From Actinomycetota bacterium (GTDB lineage Bacteria; Actinomycetota; Actinomycetes; Nanopelagicales; Nanopelagicaceae), in NCBI GenBank assembly GCA_009701085.1, contig WLKV01000029.1, positions 1-6,987 on the forward strand: a stretch of 6,987 nt of DNA, written 5' to 3'. Shown here piece by piece: positions 1 through 5,436 of this stretch; positions within the stretch are counted from its first letter, which is position 1; every line of letters begins with the position of its first letter. The notes below the pieces were generated by a model, which worked only from the letters and a program-made list of their open reading frames with translations, did no database searches and was not told where the DNA came from. The position numbers were made by a program, and so were the translations under genes.

Positions 1-1
1 A

Positions 2-472
2 CACGGAAATTCTGCGACTGCAACGAAGGTCTTTGAGACTAAACAAGTTGTCGCAGATGGCGCCACTGAAATCGATGTCGTTATAAATATCGGTTGGATG
101 AAGTCAGGAATGTATGACGAAGTACGCGAGGAAATCGCTGCCGTCGTCGCTGCCGCGGCCGGAAATCAAGTGAAAGTTATCCTTGAGAATGCATATCTAA
201 CAAAAGAAGAGATCGTGAAAGCCTGTCAGCTCTGCGAGGTAGCCGGTGCAGATTATGTAAAGACATCTACAGGCTTTGCTCCAACGGGTGCAATCCTCGA
301 AGATGTTCAGCTGATGCGCGCATCAGTCTCTTCCAAGGTTGAAGTAAAGAGCGCAGGCGGCGTGAAGTCACTCGATATGTTGCTCTCTTTTATGGATGCT
401 GGAGTAAAGCGCAGTGGTGCTAGCGGAACCGCTGCAATGCTCGATGAATTTGTTGAGCGCTTCGGCGCTTAA
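2..472 (+). CDS. deoC: Deoxyribose-phosphate aldolase (DeoC), 5' end missing
   Basis: Class I aldolase that cleaves 2-deoxyribose-5-phosphate to acetaldehyde and glyceraldehyde-3-phosphate in the cytoplasm, the last step of deoxynucleoside breakdown. The frame is open from nt 2 and the first codons (HGNSATATKVFE...) already match DeoC, so the Met at nt 98 is internal and the true start lies left of the window. About 156 residues are visible; actinobacterial DeoC is around 220, so roughly 65 are missing. Visible hallmarks, numbered from nt 2: EIDVVIN with the proton-relay Asp25; VKTSTGF with the Schiff-base Lys87 (codon 260-262); VKSAGGV with the second active-site Lys116; and a C-terminal RSGASGT phosphate-binding segment. 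It converges on the phospho-sugar mutase gene and shares its TTAA stop. Function is secure from the motifs. Confidence 0.96.
   Translation, partial: HGNSATATKVFETKQVVADGATEIDVVINIGWMKSGMYDEVREEIAAVVAAAAGNQVKVILENAYLTKEEIVKACQLCEVAGADYVKTSTGFAPTGAILEDVQLMRASVSSKVEVKSAGGVKSLDMLLSFMDAGVKRSGASGTAAMLDEFVERFGA
453..472. terminator. Hairpin with UUCG loop covering the shared stop codons of deoC and the phospho-sugar mutase gene
   Basis: The + strand reads TTGAGCGC, TTCG, GCGCTTAA: eight paired positions (one G-U) closed on a TTCG tetraloop, ending exactly with the TTAA that serves as stop for both convergent genes. On the - strand the same stem has one A-C mismatch and a CGAA loop. No T-tract follows on either side, so it is not a classical intrinsic terminator. 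It may act as a T-less terminator of the kind proposed for actinobacteria, or protect the mRNA 3' end. The stem is seen directly; its role is inferred. Confidence 0.4.
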
Positions 473-2088
473 CCAGCCAAGAACTTCTTGAGCGGTTCGC
501 GCAGTTCATTTAAGAGCGCCTCTGAATCCTGTGACGTCTTCGTAATAACTTCGATGTAGCACTTCATCTTGGCTTCTGTGCCTGATGGGCGGACGATGAT
601 GCGAATACCGCCAGCAAGCCAGATACGTAAACCGTCGGTTGGTGGCAATCCATCTTTCGGTGCTGCTAAATCATCGATTGATTCAACAGCGCGCCCTGCA
701 ATTTCCTTGGGAGGATTCTGGCGAAGCCCAGCAAGAAGTCGAGTGATGGCAGACATATCTGAAACACGGATTGATATCTGTTCTGTCCCGTGGAAACCGT
801 GACGTTCCCAGACTTGATTGAGTAAGTCGCTAATAGTGAGGCCATCACGCTTGAGATCCATCGCCACTTGCGCCAAGAAAATTGCTGCAGAGATTCCATC
901 TTTATCGTTGACGGTATCGGAATCAACTGCATATCCGATCGCTTCTTCATATCCAAAGGCGAGATCTTCAATCTTTGCCAGCCACTTAAAGCCTGTTAGA
1001 ACTTCTTGAAAATCTATTCCGTAATGAGCGCTGATCTTGCGTAGAGCAGATGAGGAGACGATGGAGTTTCCAAATGTTCCGGTGGGCTTTGATCGCGCTA
1101 TCCATTCGCCCAGAACAACGCCGAGTTCATCTCCGCGGAGCATGCGCCAGCCCACTGCAGGGTCATTGATAGCTGCAGCGCAACGATCGGCATCTGGGTC
1201 ATTAGCAATAACTAATTCAGCGCCAAAATCGCGAGCTTTCTTGAGAGCGAGATCGATAGCTCCTGGCTCTTCAGGATTGGGAAATGCAACAGTTGGAAAA
1301 TCTGGATCTGGAGTGCACTGCTCATCGACGGTTATGAGAGATGAGAAGCCAGCCTTGTTAAAGACTAACTGTGCCGTCTCGGTACCGACGCCATGCATAG
1401 CGGTGTAAACAACTTTGAGATCTCCAGGACGCGGTGCAAGCGCGCTTGTTCTCTTCACATATTCATTGAGAACTTCTTCATCCAGAATTGTCCACTTGCT
1501 GCCACGGGGGAGTGATTTGAGAGATGTCACTGCATCGATATCAGCTGCAATAAATCCATCGGTGGGATTGATGATTTGTGACGAAGCATATTTAATTCCA
1601 TCAGCCTCAGGTCCTACATAAACCTTATATCCGTTATCTTGTGGCGGATTGTGGCTTGCTGTCACCATGATTCCGATATCGCAGGCAAGGTAAGAAGTAG
1701 CAAATGCAAGAACAGGCGTTGGAAGCGGGCGTGGAAGTATGTACACATCCATACCGGCACCACTCATAATCTCTGCAGTCTCAAAGGTGTAATCCTCAGA
1801 GCCATACCGAGCATCTCTACCGACAACAACCTTGGTCATTCCGCGCTTCTTCATATAGGCAGCGATACCTGCTGCAGCACGACCAACGACAGCGCGGTTC
1901 ATACACGACGGTCCTGGACCTATCGGACCACGCAGACCAGCAGTTCCGAATTGAAGGAAGCCGTTGAAATACTTCTTGAGAGTCTCTTCATCGCCAGCAT
2001 CGAGCAGAGTCTGTAACTCAGTAGCTGTCTTGAGATCTGGGTCGTCAGCAATCCAAGCTTCAACTTCGGCGCGCAGAGTGCTATTCAT
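469..2088 (-). CDS. Phospho-sugar mutase of the alpha-D-phosphohexomutase family, probable phosphopentomutase
   Basis: Moves a phosphate between C1 and C5/C6 of a sugar phosphate through a phosphoserine enzyme; cytoplasmic. 539 residues, normal for the PGM2/PgcA-like branch. Four family signatures appear in order: TASHNP 143-148 with the phosphoserine Ser145, the metal loop DPDADR 297-302, the sugar-binding loop GYEEAIGY 379-386, and the phosphate-binding RPSGTEAK 500-507; QFGTAGLRG (46-54) is the usual N-terminal signature. The GYEEAIGY loop is of the PGM2/PgcA type, not the GGEMSGH type of classical phosphomannomutases. It lies downstream of purine nucleoside phosphorylase and opposite deoC, so the missing step between them, (deoxy)ribose-1-P to 5-P, is the most economical role; phosphoglucomutase activity is the alternative. 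The mycobacterial counterpart beside the phosphorylase gene is called pmmB. ATG at 2088 lies 18 nt after the upstream stop and has no clear Shine-Dalgarno sequence. Family certain, substrate inferred. Confidence 0.93.
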   Translation of the reverse strand: MNSTLRAEVEAWIADDPDLKTATELQTLLDAGDEETLKKYFNGFLQFGTAGLRGPIGPGPSCMNRAVVGRAAAGIAAYMKKRGMTKVVVGRDARYGSEDYTFETAEIMSGAGMDVYILPRPLPTPVLAFATSYLACDIGIMVTASHNPPQDNGYKVYVGPEADGIKYASSQIINPTDGFIAADIDAVTSLKSLPRGSKWTILDEEVLNEYVKRTSALAPRPGDLKVVYTAMHGVGTETAQLVFNKAGFSSLITVDEQCTPDPDFPTVAFPNPEEPGAIDLALKKARDFGAELVIANDPDADRCAAAINDPAVGWRMLRGDELGVVLGEWIARSKPTGTFGNSIVSSSALRKISAHYGIDFQEVLTGFKWLAKIEDLAFGYEEAIGYAVDSDTVNDKDGISAAIFLAQVAMDLKRDGLTISDLLNQVWERHGFHGTEQISIRVSDMSAITRLLAGLRQNPPKEIAGRAVESIDDLAAPKDGLPPTDGLRIWLAGGIRIIVRPSGTEAKMKCYIEVITKTSQDSEALLNELREPLKKFLAG

Positions 2089-2102
2089 GGTTTAAGGCTA
2101 AT

Positions 2103-2115
2103 CTCGTTAGACGAG
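2103..2115 (-). other. Short hairpin at the phosphorylase stop codon
   Basis: CTCGT, a 3-base loop, ACGAG: a perfect 5-bp stem over the last codons and stop of the phosphorylase gene, about 14 nt before the mutase ATG. The 18-bp gap that follows is the longest intergenic stretch in the window and holds no clear Shine-Dalgarno sequence. The stem is short enough to be chance, and no T-tract follows. Confidence 0.25.
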
Positions 2116-2937
2116 TTTAGGAATAGTGTTCTTGAGCAGAGTACCCATGCGATCGGCAGCAGCTTTTCCAGCAGCAATCACTTCTTCGTGGTTTAACTTC
2201 TCGCCTGTAACGCCGGCGGCAGCATTGGTAACCAGTGAGATACCAAGAACTTCAGCGCCAAGTGCATGCGCAGCAATTGCTTCAGGAACTGTAGACATTC
2301 CAACGAGATCGGCGCCCATGGTGCGCATCATCAAAATTTCAGCAGGAGTTTCATAAGTTGGGCCACGCCAGTGAACATAGACACCTTCGGCAAGAGATGC
2401 ATCTTCCTTCTTTACGATCTCGCGAATGCGCTTGCTGTAGAGATCAGTGAGATCGATAAATGTTGCACCTGAAAGAGGGGATGCTGCAGTAAGTGAAATA
2501 TGGTCGCGGATGATGACTGGTTGACCAACCTTGTATGAAGTATTGATGCCACCACATGCGTTGGTGAGGATGACAACTTTGCATCCTGCCTTTACAGCTG
2601 TACGAACTCCGTGAACGACCGGCTCCATGCCTTTACCTTCATAGAGATGGGTGCGACCGAGAAAAACAAGAGCGCGAATAGTTTTGCCGTTCTCAACGAT
2701 TTCATAAGAACGAACTTTTCCTGAGTGACCTTCAACTGCTGGCGCAAAGAAACCGGTGATCTCATGCGCATCGCATTCGTAAGCGGGAGCACCGAGCGCA
2801 TCAGCTGCTGTTACCCACCCCGAACCCATAACGAGTGCGACATCGTGGGATGCGACGCCTGTACGTTCTGCGATTTCTGCCGCTGCCTTCGTAGCAGCAG
2901 CTAATGGATCAGAGTAGAGAAGATCAGTTGAGGTCAT
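2107..2937 (-). CDS. punA: Purine nucleoside phosphorylase, trimeric type
   Basis: Splits purine (deoxy)nucleosides with phosphate into free base and (deoxy)ribose-1-phosphate. 276 residues, full length for the trimeric PNP/MTAP family. Visible: phosphate-loop GSG 38-40, EGHSGK (69-74, His71), GRTHLYEG (94-101, with His97 and Tyr99 matching human His86/Tyr88), LTNACGG 124-130, GPTYETPAE 192-200 with Glu196 (human Glu201), GADLVGMST with Met214, VTN with Asn238 (human Asn243), and LNHEEV with His250 (human His257). Asn at 238, where methylthioadenosine phosphorylases have Asp, points to 6-oxopurines (inosine, guanosine and deoxy forms). The sequence resembles mycobacterial PNP throughout. Its ATG overlaps the stop of the carboxylase alpha gene (ATGA, 2934-2937), with only a GAGG one base before the start, so translation is probably coupled. 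Downstream is the phospho-sugar mutase that would take its product. Confidence 0.96.
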   Translation of the reverse strand: MTSTDLLYSDPLAAATKAAAEIAERTGVASHDVALVMGSGWVTAADALGAPAYECDAHEITGFFAPAVEGHSGKVRSYEIVENGKTIRALVFLGRTHLYEGKGMEPVVHGVRTAVKAGCKVVILTNACGGINTSYKVGQPVIIRDHISLTAASPLSGATFIDLTDLYSKRIREIVKKEDASLAEGVYVHWRGPTYETPAEILMMRTMGADLVGMSTVPEAIAAHALGAEVLGISLVTNAAAGVTGEKLNHEEVIAAGKAAADRMGTLLKNTIPKLV

Positions 2938-4652
2938 GCCTCAATAATGTCACAGAGAACAGTTCCGCTGGCCACGGTCTCACCGATTACAGCTTTTAGG
3001 TTCTTAATCACACCTGACTTGTGGGCATTGAGTGGTTGCTCCATCTTCATCGCTTCGAGAACGATGACGAGATCTCCGGCTTCAACGCTCTGTCCTTCTT
3101 CGACTGCAATCTTTACGACAGTTCCTTGCATAGGGCTGGCGAGGCCAGTTCCTGATGATCCGCCACCGGATGATTGCTTTGCGCGATGGCGCTTCACAAC
3201 AGGTTCTGGTGCATGAACGAGGATTTCAAAGCGCTTTCCATTGACTTCAGCGACGAGCTTTTCTGCAGCAACGCGAGTCTGAATTTCAGCAGCGCTTGAT
3301 TCAAAGGCGGGGATATCGTTCTTAAATTCATTTTCGATATAACTCGTATAAACCTTGAAGACTTCTGTATATGCAGGATCTTCGAGGATTGCACGGTGGA
3401 ATGGAAGCGCAGTAGCAAGGCCACCTACTTCGAATTCAGCAAGTGCGCGACGTGCGCGCTGGATAGCTTCTTTACGAGTAGCACCAGTAACGATCAGCTT
3501 CGCAAGAAGTGAATCGAAGTTTCCGCCGATGACATCGCCATTACGGAATCCTGCATCGACGCGGACGCCAGGACCTGTTGGAATATTCCACGCCGTGATT
3601 CGTCCTGGTGCAGGCAAGAATGAACGGCCTGGATCTTCGCCGTTAATACGGAATTCAATCGAGTGTCCACGCACAACAGGATCATCAAAGCCGAGGCTTT
3701 CACCCATTGCGATACGGAATTGTTCGCGCACAAGGTCGATTCCAGTTACTTCTTCAGAGACTGGGTGTTCTACCTGTAGACGAGTATTTACTTCAAGGAA
3801 AGAGATTGTTCCGTCGAGACCGACGAGGAATTCGCAGGTGCCGGCGCCAACGTATCCGGCTTCTTTCATGATTGCCTTACTTGAGCGGTAGAGCTCTTCA
3901 TTCTGGGCATCAGTAAGAAATGGTGCAGGCGCTTCTTCTACAAGTTTCTGGTGGCGGCGCTGCAATGAACAATCGCGCGTTGAAACAACGACTGCATGGC
4001 CGTGCTTATCGACCAATACCTGTGTCTCTACGTGGCGCGGCTTATCGAGATAGCGCTCGACAAAACATTCACCGCGACCGAAACCTGCGATTGCTTCACG
4101 GACTGCTGATGCGTAAAGCTCGGGAATCTCTTCCATGGTGCGTGCCACTTTAAGTCCACGACCTCCGCCACCGAAGGCAGCTTTAATCGCAACTGGAAGA
4201 CCATGTTCCTTGGCAAAGGCGAGAACTTCTTCATGTCCCGTTACTGGATCTTTTGTACCTGCAACAAGTGGTGCACCTGCAGCGGATGCGATGCGGCGTG
4301 CTGAAACTTTATCTCCCAGTGCGCTGATGGCAGCTGGTGGGGGACCGATCCAGATTAAACCGGCGTCGACAACGGCTTGTGCGAAGTCAGCATTCTCTGA
4401 GAGAAATCCATAACCTGGGTGGACTGCATCTGCGCCAGATTCCTTAGCGAGAGCGATGATCTTTGGAATATTGAGATAGGTATCTTTGGCGACAGTTCCG
4501 TTGAGTGAGTATGCAAAATCTGCACTCTTTGCGTGAAGTGCATCGCGATCTTCTTCAGAGTACATCGCCACTGATTCGAGGCCATGATCTTTACACGCGC
4601 GGATGACGCGAAGAGCAATCTCTCCTCGGTTTGCAATCAGAACGCGCTTCAT
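2934..4652 (-). CDS. accA3: Acyl-CoA carboxylase alpha subunit: biotin carboxylase fused to biotin carboxyl carrier protein
   Basis: Carboxylates its own biotin with ATP and bicarbonate and hands the CO2 to the beta subunit. With the start chosen here the protein has 572 residues, like mycobacterial AccA3 (about 600). Biotin carboxylase domain about 1-445: [12 protein letters not shown] at the N-terminus, Lys115, Lys157, glycine loop GGGGRG 161-166, His207, Lys236, Glu274, [10 protein letters not shown] 287-296 (Glu287, Asn289, Arg291, Glu295) and Arg335, matching the E. coli AccC active site. A basic then Gly/Ser-rich linker (about 487-501) leads to the BCCP domain with EAMKMEQPL; the biotinylated Lys536 is 36 residues from the end, as expected. 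An ATG at 4676 would add eight residues and overlap maf by 28 bp; 4652 has a good ribosome site (4657-4664), overlaps maf by ATGA only, and begins at the conserved sequence. Partners are the beta and epsilon subunits encoded upstream. Confidence 0.97.
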   Translation of the reverse strand: MKRVLIANRGEIALRVIRACKDHGLESVAMYSEEDRDALHAKSADFAYSLNGTVAKDTYLNIPKIIALAKESGADAVHPGYGFLSENADFAQAVVDAGLIWIGPPPAAISALGDKVSARRIASAAGAPLVAGTKDPVTGHEEVLAFAKEHGLPVAIKAAFGGGGRGLKVARTMEEIPELYASAVREAIAGFGRGECFVERYLDKPRHVETQVLVDKHGHAVVVSTRDCSLQRRHQKLVEEAPAPFLTDAQNEELYRSSKAIMKEAGYVGAGTCEFLVGLDGTISFLEVNTRLQVEHPVSEEVTGIDLVREQFRIAMGESLGFDDPVVRGHSIEFRINGEDPGRSFLPAPGRITAWNIPTGPGVRVDAGFRNGDVIGGNFDSLLAKLIVTGATRKEAIQRARRALAEFEVGGLATALPFHRAILEDPAYTEVFKVYTSYIENEFKNDIPAFESSAAEIQTRVAAEKLVAEVNGKRFEILVHAPEPVVKRHRAKQSSGGGSSGTGLASPMQGTVVKIAVEEGQSVEAGDLVIVLEAMKMEQPLNAHKSGVIKNLKAVIGETVASGTVLCDIIEA

Positions 4653-5251
4653 GACATCTCCTTCACCTGTGGCCAAGAATAACCAAGTTGCTTCATTGCG
4701 TTACGAAGAAATGGCATCGAAATACCCACAACATTGGTGTAATCGCCCTCGATAACGGGGATGAATGGACTTCCGAAGCCATCGAGAGTGAATCCACCAG
4801 CTACATGGAGAGGTTCTTCAGATGCTACGTAATCAGCAATCTCTTCATCTGTCATATCTGTAAAGGTAACTTTTGTAGTGACGCGATCTGCGATTTCGAT
4901 TCCGCGCTCAGTATCGATGATGCAGTGGCCAGTATGAAGTAGACCTGTACGGCCACTAATCTTTTTAGCGCGTTCGATTGCAATATCCGGAGTACCTGGC
5001 TTGCCGAATGAGACTCCATCGACATCAAAGGTGGAATCGCATCCGATAATGATTGCTGGGTAATCAATCATTTCGCGCACGGTATGGGCCTTTGAAATTG
5101 CTAGAGCAATCACCATATCTTCAGGGCTCATGGCGTTGAAGAAATCTGTCTCTTCATCAACGTTGCTCACAATGATTGTTGGCTTCAGTCCAGCATCGGT
5201 AAGCAAGCGACGGCGAGATGTAGATTGTGAAGCGAGAACGATACGTGGCAT
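4649..5251 (-). CDS. maf: Maf-like nucleoside triphosphate pyrophosphatase
   Basis: Hydrolyses non-canonical or surplus nucleoside triphosphates (typically dTTP, UTP and modified pyrimidine nucleotides) to the monophosphate and pyrophosphate; a house-cleaning enzyme also linked to division arrest. 200 residues, the normal length. Visible: N-terminal [12 protein letters not shown] 6-17, SNVDEE 29-34, GCDS 70-73 with the likely catalytic Asp72 (actinobacterial form of GADT), GKPGT 83-87, SGRTG 99-103, [10 protein letters not shown] 151-160 and [11 protein letters not shown] 168-178. The ATG follows the accE stop codon with no base between, and the 3' end overlaps the alpha subunit by 4 bp, so it lies inside the carboxylase group, as maf does between accE5 and accA3 in mycobacteria. 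No good Shine-Dalgarno sequence is visible, so coupling to accE is likely. Whether it prefers dTTP/UTP or m7GTP cannot be read from the sequence with confidence. Confidence 0.93.
   Translation of the reverse strand: MPRIVLASQSTSRRRLLTDAGLKPTIIVSNVDEETDFFNAMSPEDMVIALAISKAHTVREMIDYPAIIIGCDSTFDVDGVSFGKPGTPDIAIERAKKISGRTGLLHTGHCIIDTERGIEIADRVTTKVTFTDMTDEEIADYVASEEPLHVAGGFTLDGFGSPFIPVIEGDYTNVVGISMPFLRNAMKQLGYSWPQVKEMS
4657..4664 (-). promoter_or_regulatory. Ribosome binding site of the carboxylase alpha subunit gene
   Basis: On the - strand the sequence reads GAAGGAGA, then TGTC, then ATG. It is the only strong Shine-Dalgarno match among the gene starts in this window. It lies inside the last codons of maf and decides the start at 4652 over the upstream in-frame ATG at 4676, which has no such site. 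Strong initiation here would let the alpha subunit be made in larger amount than Maf, although both come from one transcript (inference). Confidence 0.8.
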
Positions 5252-5434
5252 CTAGTGGTGCTTTCTTGCGCCGAATGTCATTTGGTGGGGCAGCGGTTGG
5301 CGCAATTGAGGAAGAGCGAAGACGCTGCGCTTTATGACCGGCTTAATATCGACAGCTTTATGGTTTGCGAGTACTGCTTGGAGCGCAAGGAGTTCTTCAG
5401 GCGTTGGATGACCTGCAGTGACAGAGAACTTCAT
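5252..5434 (-). CDS. accE: Acyl-CoA carboxylase epsilon subunit
   Basis: Small non-catalytic subunit found in actinobacterial acyl-CoA carboxylases; it stabilises the alpha-beta complex and raises its activity. Only 60 residues, near the length of short Streptomyces forms. The family signature is clear: GHPTPEELLALQAVL at residues 8-22, matching the usual G-x-PT-x-EELAAL-x-x-VL; the C-terminus is Pro/Arg/His-rich (LRQPLPHQ, then FGARKHH), in place of the usual R-PL-PGPGAWRASGLPR tail. The ATG is 2 bp after the stop of the beta subunit (TAA GG ATG) and an in-frame stop lies at 5459-5461, so no earlier ATG or GTG start is possible. Its TAG touches the ATG of maf. The position between beta subunit and maf matches accE5 in mycobacteria. 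A longer open frame on the opposite strand over the same DNA is a shadow. Confidence 0.88.
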   Translation of the reverse strand: MKFSVTAGHPTPEELLALQAVLANHKAVDIKPVIKRSVFALPQLRQPLPHQMTFGARKHH

Positions 5435-5436
5435 CC

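Noticed and set aside
98..472. deoC read as a complete 124-residue gene starting at the Met at 98
   Set aside because: The frame is open upstream to the window edge and encodes conserved DeoC sequence including the EIDVVIN Asp, so the gene is only cut by the window, not truncated.
1037..2016. Three open frames of 68-125 codons on the + strand
   Set aside because: All are antisense to the phospho-sugar mutase, whose four signature motifs are intact. They are shadows of its codon use.
3355..3891. 178-codon open frame on the + strand
   Set aside because: It lies wholly antisense to the biotin carboxylase domain. Its Arg/Ser/Pro-rich translation resembles no family, and the other strand has full active-site conservation.
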